From Polyangia bacterium (GTDB lineage: Bacteria > Myxococcota_A > Polyangia > Nannocystales > Nannocystaceae), in contig JAUHWG010000038.1 in NCBI GenBank assembly GCA_030424595.1, positions 16,971 through 80,970 on the forward strand: 64,000 nt of DNA, in the 5' to 3' direction. This document shows positions 42,094-50,940 of this stretch, one piece after another. The number at the start of each line of letters is the position of its first letter. Within the stretch, counting starts at the first letter, position 1. Below the pieces are notes generated by a model. It was not told the DNA's origin, did no database searches, and saw nothing but the letters and a program-made list of their open reading frames with translations. The position numbers and the translations under genes are program-made.

Positions 42094-44223
42094 CTAGACG
42101 AGCTCGTAGTGGGGTAAGCCCTGGATCAAGGCCTCGACCTCCGCGAGGGCGGCGGCGTCGCTCTTGAGCGCGAGCGGGCGGACGCGGAGCCTGCCGAACT
42201 CGCCAGCGTCGATGATGAAGTGATCATCGCCGACGTGTTCGACCTCGAGGTCGTGGGGCGAGCGAAGGGTCGGCTTCAGGGGCTCCTCGACCTCGACGAC
42301 GTGGACGTCGACCGCCGGCGCGGCGCAGAGACGCTCGCGCAGCGACGGGAGATCGGCGAGGGGGGTCAGGAGACCGTTGGCGAGCTGGAGGAGGAGGGGC
42401 TCGCCGTCGCAGGTGAGCACCCGCAAGGGACGATCATCCGCGCGTAGCTCCGGGGCGGCGATGTAGGTCCGCACTTGATTGCGAAAGGTCAGGCGGTCGC
42501 CGTAGACGACGCCGTTGGTCAGGGCGCCGGACCACTCGCACTCGAGATCCCACAGGCCCGTCGGCATCGCCCGAAGGTCTGCGTGGAGCACCAAGAGACG
42601 CGGGGTCTGGCGGGCGATGGCGAGGGGACGACGGTGAAAGCCGCTGACCAGGTGGGCGCAGATAACCCCGTCTAGGGCATGGCCGCTGACATAGAGGTTG
42701 ATGCTCGTCGGCAGGTTCTTCGGCGGTCGGAGGGGGGCGAAGCCTGCGACCGTGAGCGCCCGCGCGGGCGATGTGGAGGGCGCGGGGTCAGCCTCGCCGT
42801 GGGTCGGCGCACGGTCGCGGCTGCCGTCGTCGTCGCCGCCGTCGTCCTCGGTATCGCTGTCGTCCTCGTGGGGCCCGGAGCTGTCGCCCGCCCGTCGCCA
42901 GCCCAAGAGGATCGACGCCGGCCCGATGGTGTTGATCCGCAGCGGGACCTCGAGCGGGGTCTTGGTCACGCCGGAGCGCGGCGGCGGACGGTAGGCGACG
43001 CCGAGGGTCAGGCCGCGGGGGCTGAGGTCGACACGGACGAGCATCGGCCGGTCGACGAACGCGGCGAGCTCCGGCGGTAGGGGCTGGAGCAATGCGCTCA
43101 CGAGGGAGCCGAGGGGGCCCATCGTCCCCTGGTCCGTCGCCCGCGTGAGCCCGCGACCGCTCGCCCCGTAGACCCAGCTCTCGAGGGTCGCTGGGATCCC
43201 TGGGAGCACGAGGAGGAAGAGCTGGGGGAGGATGGCCGTAAGGACATAGAGGAGCTCCGGCAGAGCGTCCGTCCCGCGCACCTGGAGCTTGCTCGCGTTG
43301 ACGCTGGTGCGGAGCTGGGGGACGTCGCTGCTCGCCCGCTCCAGCGTGTAGCCGATGTAGAGCGGACCGCGGGCGCTGCACTCATGCCCGTCGACGCGGG
43401 CCACAAGCTCGACCTCGAGGCCGCCGGCGATCACCCGCGGGACCGCGATCCGCTCGATCTGAACCTCCGCCCCGTCGGCCTGGATCACGCCGAGGTTGGA
43501 GAGGCCCTCGGTGAGGAGCGCGCGGACGACGGGCGCGTCGATCAGGGCCGCCCAGTCTTCGCGGTGGAGCACCTGGACCGGGCCTCCGTCCTGGGTCTTC
43601 TTGCCGCTGGGGAGGCGACGGAGGAGCAGAGGCAGCGGCGCGGGTCGGCGGGCGGGGTGGGCCGAGGGGCGCTCCGAGGCCCCGCCTAGCGCCGCGTCGA
43701 GCTCCGGGGAGGAGAGGAAGAGGAGCGCTCGCCCGCCCTCCTCGGAGCTCGTCCACATGACCGCTCGGACACCCTGGGGGAGACGCCAACGGAGCGGTCC
43801 GCGGCCGGCGAGCGCGAGGTGGAGGAGCTTTGGCGGCAGGTGATCGATCGGCTGTGAGCCTGTCGGATCGATGAACGCGATGTGGAGGGAGAGGTCGCCG
43901 TCGCCGGGTCGGACCGCAAAGTAGATCGCATAGGATCCGGTCTCGCCGGTGGCGGTGTCCTGGAGGGTCGCGACCACGCCGATGAGCGCCGATTCGACGG
44001 CGGGCGTCGGCGCCGGCCCGCCGCGTCTCGGCCGCGCGGGCGGGCTCAGGGTCAGGCGGACGCCGGGCAGGAGCGCGTAGGGGCCGCGTCCTGGGCGGGG
44101 ATCGGCGAAGGTCTGCCCCGGCGGAAAAGCGGCGTGGAGCATCGCCTGGAGGAGCTGCGACAGGATCGTCGTCGACAGCTCGACGACCGCGGGGTAGCCC
44201 TGTGTCGACGCTCCTCCGATCAC
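42094..44223 (-). CDS. Large unknown protein; N-terminus may be frameshifted
   Basis: A 709-residue protein I do not recognise. Segments look like folded alpha/beta domain, for example IAFIDPTGSQPIDHLPPKLL, then LNLYVSGHALDGVICAHL-type strands near 525. A low-complexity Asp/Glu/Gly stretch interrupts it near 450-490. The C-terminus is acidic-helical. No signal peptide or membrane segment. The frame opens only at a GTG (44223); just upstream in the next frame lies an open reading frame from an ATG at 44509 that encodes a Pro/Arg-rich segment ending ...RISPILDP, and reads smoothly into this protein if one base is skipped. Either this is the true start or a frameshift (natural or sequencing error) splits the gene. 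Confidence 0.7.
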   Translation of the reverse strand: MIGGASTQGYPAVVELSTTILSQLLQAMLHAAFPPGQTFADPRPGRGPYALLPGVRLTLSPPARPRRGGPAPTPAVESALIGVVATLQDTATGETGSYAIYFAVRPGDGDLSLHIAFIDPTGSQPIDHLPPKLLHLALAGRGPLRWRLPQGVRAVMWTSSEEGGRALLFLSSPELDAALGGASERPSAHPARRPAPLPLLLRRLPSGKKTQDGGPVQVLHREDWAALIDAPVVRALLTEGLSNLGVIQADGAEVQIERIAVPRVIAGGLEVELVARVDGHECSARGPLYIGYTLERASSDVPQLRTSVNASKLQVRGTDALPELLYVLTAILPQLFLLVLPGIPATLESWVYGASGRGLTRATDQGTMGPLGSLVSALLQPLPPELAAFVDRPMLVRVDLSPRGLTLGVAYRPPPRSGVTKTPLEVPLRINTIGPASILLGWRRAGDSSGPHEDDSDTEDDGGDDDGSRDRAPTHGEADPAPSTSPARALTVAGFAPLRPPKNLPTSINLYVSGHALDGVICAHLVSGFHRRPLAIARQTPRLLVLHADLRAMPTGLWDLECEWSGALTNGVVYGDRLTFRNQVRTYIAAPELRADDRPLRVLTCDGEPLLLQLANGLLTPLADLPSLRERLCAAPAVDVHVVEVEEPLKPTLRSPHDLEVEHVGDDHFIIDAGEFGRLRVRPLALKSDAAALAEVEALIQGLPHYELV

Positions 44224-44390
44224 TGGGATCGAGTATCGGCGAGATCCTCGGCACTGTCAGCGTCGCCCTCCGCGGGCTCGTCGTCATCGCCGGCGCGAGA
44301 CGGCGCAGCGATGGCGCGCTCCCAGACAGAGGAGGGGCGGACGCCGCTCGCTCGGGGACCGGCGCGCTTGTAGGGGCGGGGCGCGGCGGT

Positions 44391-44487
44391 CCTCGGTCGT
44401 CGCGATCCTCCACGAGGGGTGACTTCGTCAGCGGCTGTCCTCGGTCGTCGCGATCCTCCACGAGGGGTGACTGCGTCAGCGGCTCTT
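44391..44487. repeat. 48-bp tandem repeat, two copies
   Basis: A 48-bp unit beginning CCTCGGTCGTCGCGATCCTC occurs twice in tandem (44391 and 44439), with a third start at 44488. Forty-eight bases is 16 codons, so the copies are in frame on the minus strand, where they encode SPLVEDRDDRG twice. This lies in the possible upstream extension of the 709-residue protein, or in an intergenic gap if that extension is not translated. The rest of 44510-44780 shows nothing recognisable. Confidence 0.85.
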
Positions 44488-44780
44488 CCTCGGTCGTCGC
44501 GACCTTCATCAGCTACGCGCGGTGGCCAGGCGCGGAGCAGCGCTGCGAGCTCGGCCGGGCCCCGCTCGAGCTCGCCAGCCCGGCCGGCGGGTCTAGTGGT
44601 CAGGTCGGGATCGAACGGTTCAGCGAGGCGGGACCCTCGGAGATCTCCTGGGGCGGCGGTGAGGCGAGCTCGCTCGAGATCGAGCTTGAGGGACTCGGCA
44701 TGGCCTCTGCGTCGACGACCGAGAGAAGCACCCCGCTGACTTTCGCCGCAGGCCCCTGAAGCTGGCTAGGGCGGCTGCTC

Positions 44781-46343
44781 TCAGCCTGCGCCGTGGTCGA
44801 GAAAACGATCGCCGGTGAGCTCCTCGTAGAGGCGCGAGCCGGTCCAGATCGTCCCCGCGAAGCCGCCGTAGCCGGCGCTGGCGTTGCAGAAGTAGAGCCC
44901 GGGGAGCCCGGAGCGATGGTCGAGGCGGCCGGGTCCGACGCTGCCGGGGCTCATGTCGCTGCCGTAGGAGTTCCCCTCGGGGCTCAGGCAGTAGCGAAGG
45001 TTTGAGGTCGGTGAGCCGAGCATCTTGAAGCAGATTCTCTCGCCGAAGCCCGGCACATAGTCCCGCTCGATCACCCTGAGGATCGACTCGAACACCTCCC
45101 GCTTCTTCGCGTTGTAGGCCTTGATGTTGCTGCTGCGGAGGTGGGCGAAGCGGGTGAAGTCGGCGACGGTCAGGAGCTCGACGATCTGGGTCCCCGGCGG
45201 GCAGTCGCTGGTGTCGTCGGTGAGCAGGCTCGGGGTGGTCAGGGCGAAGCTCGGCCGGCGGTAGTCGCCGTGGCGCTCCATCTGGGTGAAGGCGCGGTTC
45301 AGGTCCGGCTCGTCGGTGTGGAAGAGGTTCGATCGGCCAAAGCCGTGGTCGCGGAGATCGATCCCCTCGACCCCGAGGTAGGCGACGAAGTTCGACGGCG
45401 AGTAGGCGTAGTCGAGGCGCCTGCGGAGCGTCTTGGAGAAGCGCTCGGGGCCGATGATCGCCGCCGCCGCCCGCGGGTCCATGTTGCAGATGATCTCGCC
45501 GCCGAAGTGATCGACGCGCTCGCCCTCGCCGATCCCTCGCGCGTCGACGACCTCGGCGCGGACGCCCGTCAGCCGATCGCCGGCGAAGAGGAAGTCGATC
45601 ACCCGCTGGCCCAGGATCACCTCACCGCCGCCGGCCTCGATCGTCGCGACCAGCGAGTCGATGACGTGCTCGAAGTGACGCTTGGGGTAGTAGGCGCCGC
45701 GGCAGTAGCCGACGAAGAGCATCACCCAGGCGAAGAAGGAGAGGCGCGCCGGCGGCAGGAGGAAGTCGGGCCACTGCAGCGCGAGCAGGGTCTGGGCCGG
45801 CAGCGGCAGGTCGAAGCGGTCGAAGACGTCCTGGAGCGAGGCCCTGCGGTAGCGGACGACCCGGCGGAAGCGGTGGGCGCGGAGGAGGTCGCGGGGGGTG
45901 ACCGGGCTCGGGACGCTGTCGAGCTCCTCGGCGGTCGCGAAGACCTCGTCGACGAAGGCCGCGAGGGCGGCGCGGTCGCGGGGGAAGAGGGCGAAGAGGC
46001 GCTCCTTCAGGAGCGCGGGATCGCCGGGGATGTCGAGGGCGTAGCCGGGCATCCGCATCCGGTCAAAACCCTGCGGATCGTAGCGGACGAATTCGACCTC
46101 CTCGGCGAGGCCGAGCTTGCGGAGGAAGCGGTTGACCGTCTGTCCCTCGCCGCAGTTCCAGACGTAGTGGAGCTGGGCGTTAAAGCGAAAGCCCGCGGCC
46201 TCAAAGGTGTGGGCGTAGCCCCCTGCGTGCTCGTGGGCCTCGATCACCCGGACCGAGCGTCCCCGCCGCGACATCAGGGCGGCGAAGGAGAGGGCCGCGA
46301 GCCCGCTGCCGACGATCAGGTAGTCCGGACGGGAGCCGCTCAT
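44781..46343 (-). CDS. Carotenoid isomerase / retinol saturase-like flavoprotein
   Basis: A 520-residue FAD-dependent oxidoreductase of the phytoene desaturase superfamily. The N-terminal dinucleotide fold is YLIVGSGLAALSFAALMSRRG, then GGYAHTFEAAGFRFNAQLHY, which fits the CrtISO/RetSat branch better than CrtI proper. The C-terminal SAGYGGFAGTIWTG closes the FAD fold. Substrate is probably a polyene or isoprenoid. The ATG at 46343 is used because upstream extension runs into Lys/Ala simple-sequence repeat. No carotenoid synthesis genes are nearby. It is divergent from a large unknown protein. Confidence 0.85.
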   Translation of the reverse strand: MSGSRPDYLIVGSGLAALSFAALMSRRGRSVRVIEAHEHAGGYAHTFEAAGFRFNAQLHYVWNCGEGQTVNRFLRKLGLAEEVEFVRYDPQGFDRMRMPGYALDIPGDPALLKERLFALFPRDRAALAAFVDEVFATAEELDSVPSPVTPRDLLRAHRFRRVVRYRRASLQDVFDRFDLPLPAQTLLALQWPDFLLPPARLSFFAWVMLFVGYCRGAYYPKRHFEHVIDSLVATIEAGGGEVILGQRVIDFLFAGDRLTGVRAEVVDARGIGEGERVDHFGGEIICNMDPRAAAAIIGPERFSKTLRRRLDYAYSPSNFVAYLGVEGIDLRDHGFGRSNLFHTDEPDLNRAFTQMERHGDYRRPSFALTTPSLLTDDTSDCPPGTQIVELLTVADFTRFAHLRSSNIKAYNAKKREVFESILRVIERDYVPGFGERICFKMLGSPTSNLRYCLSPEGNSYGSDMSPGSVGPGRLDHRSGLPGLYFCNASAGYGGFAGTIWTGSRLYEELTGDRFLDHGAG

Positions 46344-46384
46344 GGCCTGGGATTGTCGGCGATCGTCGGCGGCTTTGCGACCGG

Positions 46385-46426
46385 CCTTTGCCTTTGCCTT
46401 TGCCTTTGCCTTTGCCTTTGCCTTTG
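46385..46426. repeat. CCTTTG hexanucleotide microsatellite, seven copies
   Basis: Seven perfect tandem copies of CCTTTG lie in the divergent gap between the flavoprotein start (46343) and the large unknown protein start (46522). In a G+C-rich genome this pure repeat is a likely slippage site and may alter promoter spacing for either gene. Confidence 0.95.
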
Positions 46427-46521
46427 CCTGCGCCGCGATGTCGGTCGATGTCGAACGATGTCGAACGATCACGAGCGCCGCCTTGCCTGCCGCGCGGGTG
46501 ATCGGCGATCGTGGGCGGGTG

Positions 46522-49500
46522 ATGGCCTCCACTGCGCTCGCCGAGCTCCGCCGCGAACTCCTCGTCACTCACCATGTCGGTCGGATCCAGCGGATGCTGG
46601 GGTTGGGCCGTGAGGCGAAGGCCGGCGGCGCTGCGGGCGAGCGCGCGTTGGCGCTGATCGACGCGTTCTCGGCCGGTGATGTCTACGAGCGTCGTCTCGC
46701 GCTCTTCGCCCTCCAGATCGCCGGCGACGGCGAGCGTCTCCTGCCCTTCACCGAGGATGAGGCGACGTCGCTGTGGTCGATGGCCTTCTCGATCGTCCCG
46801 CGGATCTGCGACGAGGAGCAGGCGTTGCGAGCCCTCCGGGTGGCCTATGCCCTCCGCCGTGACCGCGAGCTCCTCCGCGCGCTGGCGCGCCGCGGTCGAC
46901 GTGCGGTGGTCGATCGCTATCTCGACTGGCTCTCCGAGCAGCCCGGTCTCCACGACTTCGCCGACCTCGTCCCGCTCGCGAGCGAGGCCGGCGTCCGCCG
47001 TCACCTGAGCCGCGCCCTCGAGCGGCCGAGCACGGTCTTCTGGGATCGCCTCTCCCGCTACGCACCCGCGGCCTTGGCGGGGATCCTGAGCGCGCGCCTG
47101 CGGGAGGTGGAGGGGGAGCCGGACGCTCCGACCCGCCAGCGCATCGATCGCTACATCGACAGGATCGTCGAGAAGGCGCCGGAGGCCGCTCTAGGGCTGC
47201 TGGAGCTGCTCTTGGCGCGAGGGATCCAGAGCCACCTCCGCGCCGTGGGCAGGGCCGCAGCGCTGCGGCCGAGGGCGACCCTGGCTCTGGTCGAACGGCT
47301 CGACCTCAAGCTCTACGGAAGCCCCTTTGCGGGCAGCGCGGACAAGCTCAGCGCGGCGGAGCTCGGGCGGATCGCCGCCCGAGAGCCGACCCTCCTCGGC
47401 GACGCCGGGCGACTGGTCGGCGAACTCTCGTCCGTGAAGATGTCGGCGATCGTCCGCGGCTGGCTCGGGCGGTGCTCGGATCGGCCGGCGTGGGGCTTCC
47501 CGCTCTTCGGCGAGATCGCGGACCCGGCCGAGCTGGAGCGCGCCTACGGGGCCTGGACGATCGCCGCTCGGGACGCGCGCGGAGTGATCGCCGTCGCGAA
47601 GGTCACCGGCCTGCCGGCGGCGCTGCGCGAGCGTGAGGCGAGGCGTCACCTCCAGGAGGTCGTCGCCCTCCAGACCCAGCCGGGGGGGAGGTTGCCCTAC
47701 GCCCGCTTCCTCCCCTGGGACGAGGCGAAGGCGGCGCTGCGCGACCACCTGGGCTTTCCCGAGGGGGGCGTCCGCGGACTCGCGCTCGCGAACCTGCTGA
47801 TGATCCCCGGCCTCCGCCGCGAGGAGCCGGAGCTCGTCGACCGCGCGCTGGAGCTGGTGATCGCCAGGAAGAACGAGCAGGATCCGGTGCGGATGGCGAT
47901 GCTGCAGGCGCTGGTCGGCTGGCCCCGCGAGGTCTGGCGACCGGAGCACGCGGAGCGCATCGGCACGATCGTCCGCGCGGCGCTCGACGCTGGAGACCTG
48001 TCCCATGGGACCGCTATGGTCGCAGAGCTGCTCGTGGTCCGGACCTTCAGCCTGGATCCGGAGAGCGGCGCTCGCTGGCTCGCGACCCTGATCGCCGAGC
48101 GTGGAAATCTCTACAACGTCCGCCTAGGCGAGCACCTCAGCGATCAGGAGGTGTCGGACGCCGCGCCGCACCTCCTCGCCATCGCCGAGACTTGGTCCAC
48201 GCAGGAGCGCTTCCACCAGGTCATCCAGCTCGTCCAGAGCCTCGGCGCCCGCCTCGTCCGGGTCCCAGGCCTGCCGGAGCTGGTCGCCAGTCTGACGACG
48301 ACGACGCCTTGGGGCGGCACCTCGCGCCTCCTCCTGGAGCTCCTGGAGGACCACGACGGCGAGCGCTACGCGGAGCTCCTGCCGAGCGTCCTCCGCCATT
48401 GGCGAGCTCGCGGCTGGACCGCCGAGGTCCTCGGCCACGCCGGTCGGAGGCGGGTTCCCGGGCGCCGGCAGCCGCCGCTCGTACCCCTCGTCAGCGAAGC
48501 TGTCGAGGAGATCGCCCGCGCGGGTCGGGCGGTCCGCGACGTTGAGGTGATCCAGGCGTTGACGCTCCTGCGCTCGCGGGCGGTGGAGCGCTTTGACGCG
48601 ATCCTAGGCGAGCTCCTGACCGAGGACCCGAGCTACGCCTGCGTCCCGGTGGTCTACCGGCACCTCCACGCCAACCGCCAAGATCTGCTGGATCCCTACC
48701 TCGGCGCCCAGCGGATCACGGGCCGCTTCGCGACCGGGATGACCGCGTGGATCCTCCCCTTTACCCGCGGCTTCTACCGCTGGACGCCCGCCCAGAACGT
48801 CGCCTTCGCGGCGGCCCACGCCAGGATCATCCAGGACCCGAAGCGCGACACGCCGACCGTCTGGCGCTCCCTGATGATCTTCGCCGCCCTCGACTCGGCG
48901 CCGATGGACGTGCTCGCGGCGGTCGCCGACGATCCGCGGGCCGCGATCCAGGAGCGGGCCCTGCGGGTGATGGCCCGCTGCGATCGCGGCCAGTGTGTGC
49001 CGACCCTGCTCCGCTGTCTCCACGACGCGCGGGCGAGGATCGCGATCTACGGCCTGCGGAGGGCGGTGAAGAGCATGCTCCCGGGTCGCGCGGTGGAGAT
49101 CCTCGGTGAGGTCCCGATGCGCAAGGTGACGGTCGCCAAGGAGGTCCTTCGCCTCCTCGGCGAGCTCCGTCATGAGTCTGCGTACACCCGCTTGCTCGCG
49201 GCCTCGGCCTCCGATCTCCATCGCGACGTCCGGATAGCCCTCCTCCGCGCCCTCTGGGATCACCTCGACCGGGAGCCCACCTGGGAGATCTTCGCCGCCG
49301 CGGCCTCGGGCCCGGACTGGGTGATGGCCGCCCGCCTCGGCGATATCCCGGCGGATCGCCTGACCACGACGAGCGACGCTCGACTCTCATGGCTCCTAGG
49401 ACAGGTGCTCGACAGGCCGGAGCCGGAGGCCCGGATCTCTCTCCTCCAGCGCGCGGGCATGCTCGGGATCCGCGACCCCGAGCGGGTCTTCCTGGGGGCC

Positions 49501-50142
49501 TGCGCCCGCCGCCTGCGCTCGCCCTACGACGATGAGGTCAAGGCTGCGGTGATGGCTCTGCTGCGTCGGGGCACGGAGGACGACCTGCGGATCTTCCCGG
49601 AGCTGCTCCGCAACGCGACCGACGATCCGCGCTCGCTGCACGTGGCGATCAATTGCCTGCTCGGCTTTCCGCTCCAGCGGCGCCCGGTCTGGATCCTCGC
49701 GGCGAGCTCTGCCGCCGAGGTCTTGGCCGCGGATCCGAGGTGGACCGGGCTGTGGATCCGCTGCCATGGTGCCATCGCCGGCGGGGTGGAGCTCGCGCGC
49801 TCGCTGCTCCGCCTGGCGGAGGAGGGGCAGCTCATCGGCGGTGCGATCGGGGCGGCAGGGTCGGCCCTCGCCGCCGTCCAGGAGGACGAGCTCGGGGCTG
49901 CGATCGCGCTCCTGATGGCGGCTCCGTCGTCGACCGCTCGGTGGCTGGCGGTGGCGGCCTTGGCCCGCGACGCCGGTCCTGGCCGCGGCTGGACCGAGGA
50001 GCGCCTCAGCCGGTTGGCGCGTCTGCAGGCGGACCCTGCGGCGGAGGTGTCGGGGGCAGCGCTGGCGATCTTCCCCCCGAGGGAAATGGCGGTGACTTGC
50101 GGGGGAAGGGGTCCCGAGGGCGACACCTACAGCTCGACGTAG
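46522..50142 (+). CDS. Very large helical-repeat protein, unknown function
   Basis: A 1206-residue cytoplasmic protein with no signal peptide, composed mostly of regular amphipathic helices with repeated Leu/Ala spacing and short loops (for example LGLLELLLARGIQSHLRAVG, ALRVMARCDRGQCVPTLLRC). The pattern fits HEAT/ARM-like alpha-solenoid repeats, but I cannot assign a family. It lacks an enzyme motif (no Walker, kinase or protease signature seen). The start ATG 46522 is chosen because the longer frame upstream includes the microsatellite; an in-frame GTG is just ahead. It is divergent from the flavoprotein gene. Confidence 0.75.
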   Translation: MASTALAELRRELLVTHHVGRIQRMLGLGREAKAGGAAGERALALIDAFSAGDVYERRLALFALQIAGDGERLLPFTEDEATSLWSMAFSIVPRICDEEQALRALRVAYALRRDRELLRALARRGRRAVVDRYLDWLSEQPGLHDFADLVPLASEAGVRRHLSRALERPSTVFWDRLSRYAPAALAGILSARLREVEGEPDAPTRQRIDRYIDRIVEKAPEAALGLLELLLARGIQSHLRAVGRAAALRPRATLALVERLDLKLYGSPFAGSADKLSAAELGRIAAREPTLLGDAGRLVGELSSVKMSAIVRGWLGRCSDRPAWGFPLFGEIADPAELERAYGAWTIAARDARGVIAVAKVTGLPAALREREARRHLQEVVALQTQPGGRLPYARFLPWDEAKAALRDHLGFPEGGVRGLALANLLMIPGLRREEPELVDRALELVIARKNEQDPVRMAMLQALVGWPREVWRPEHAERIGTIVRAALDAGDLSHGTAMVAELLVVRTFSLDPESGARWLATLIAERGNLYNVRLGEHLSDQEVSDAAPHLLAIAETWSTQERFHQVIQLVQSLGARLVRVPGLPELVASLTTTTPWGGTSRLLLELLEDHDGERYAELLPSVLRHWRARGWTAEVLGHAGRRRVPGRRQPPLVPLVSEAVEEIARAGRAVRDVEVIQALTLLRSRAVERFDAILGELLTEDPSYACVPVVYRHLHANRQDLLDPYLGAQRITGRFATGMTAWILPFTRGFYRWTPAQNVAFAAAHARIIQDPKRDTPTVWRSLMIFAALDSAPMDVLAAVADDPRAAIQERALRVMARCDRGQCVPTLLRCLHDARARIAIYGLRRAVKSMLPGRAVEILGEVPMRKVTVAKEVLRLLGELRHESAYTRLLAASASDLHRDVRIALLRALWDHLDREPTWEIFAAAASGPDWVMAARLGDIPADRLTTTSDARLSWLLGQVLDRPEPEARISLLQRAGMLGIRDPERVFLGACARRLRSPYDDEVKAAVMALLRRGTEDDLRIFPELLRNATDDPRSLHVAINCLLGFPLQRRPVWILAASSAAEVLAADPRWTGLWIRCHGAIAGGVELARSLLRLAEEGQLIGGAIGAAGSALAAVQEDELGAAIALLMAAPSSTARWLAVAALARDAGPGRGWTEERLSRLARLQADPAAEVSGAALAIFPPREMAVTCGGRGPEGDTYSST

Positions 50143-50213
50143 GCGCGAGGCGGGGCCGCGGCGGACGGGCAAGCGCCTCGCCTGACCGGCGAGTTGCGAC
50201 TATCCTTGCCGGG

Positions 50214-50933
50214 ATGAAGGCACCTCGCTCTGCTCTCGCCTCCGGGCTCCTCGTCTCGCTCAGCCTCTCCCTCTCCCTCGGCGCCTGCAAGGGTCAGGAG
50301 GCCAAGGCCACCGATGACTCGGTCAAGACCGCCGAAGAGACGCCTCCGGCGGTCGCCGAGGACAAGGGGGACAAGGGCGACGAGGGGGACAAGGGGGACA
50401 AGGGCGACAAGGGCGAGGCCGCGCCGAAGGTGGCCGCCGAGGGTCCCGTGATCACCCACGTCGTCGAGACCCTCGACGGCGGCCAGCAGGACCTCGGCGA
50501 GCTCCGCGGGAAGGCCGTGCTGATCGTCAACACCGCCTCGGAGTGCGGGTTCACGCCGCAGTACGCCAAGCTCCAGGAGCTCTACGGTCGTTACAAGGAT
50601 CGCGGCCTGGTCGTTCTCGGCTTCCCCTCCAACGACTTCGGCGGCCAGGAGCCGGGCGACGCGGAGGCGATCAAGAGCTTTGTCGCCAGCGAGTACGCGA
50701 TCGACTTCCCGATGATGGCCAAGGTCCACGCGAAGGGCCCGGAGATCGCCCCGCTCTACCAGACCCTCACCGAGGAGACCGGCGAGGGGCTGAGCGGCGA
50801 GGTGAAGTGGAACTTCACCAAGTTTCTGATCGACCCCGAGGGTAAGGTGATCGCCCGCTTCGAGTCGCCGGTCGATCCGATGTCCCCAGAGGTGGTCGCC
50901 GCCGTCGAGTCAGCGCTCCCCGCCGCCGGCTGA
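50214..50933 (+). CDS. Lipid-anchored glutathione peroxidase-family thiol peroxidase
   Basis: A 239-residue exported peroxidase. Lipobox LGAC (C25), then a linker with repeated Asp-Lys-Gly triplets (residues about 50-68), collagen-like in its Gly-X-Y periodicity. The GPx core is complete: catalytic C111 (NTASECGFTPQY), Q145 (GFPSNDFGGQEPG) and W199-N200 (VKWNFTKFLID), so it is a Cys-type GPx that reduces peroxides with thioredoxin-like donors, most likely in the periplasm. ATG at 50214. Eight bases separate its end from the convergent P-loop fusion gene. Confidence 0.92.
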   Translation: MKAPRSALASGLLVSLSLSLSLGACKGQEAKATDDSVKTAEETPPAVAEDKGDKGDEGDKGDKGDKGEAAPKVAAEGPVITHVVETLDGGQQDLGELRGKAVLIVNTASECGFTPQYAKLQELYGRYKDRGLVVLGFPSNDFGGQEPGDAEAIKSFVASEYAIDFPMMAKVHAKGPEIAPLYQTLTEETGEGLSGEVKWNFTKFLIDPEGKVIARFESPVDPMSPEVVAAVESALPAAG

Positions 50934-50940
50934 GCGGCTG

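Noticed and set aside
44202..44759. Plus-strand open frame of 185 codons
   Set aside because: Ser/Gly/Arg-rich, includes the 48-bp repeat, no ribosome-binding site or domain, and overlaps the start of the minus-strand 709-residue gene.
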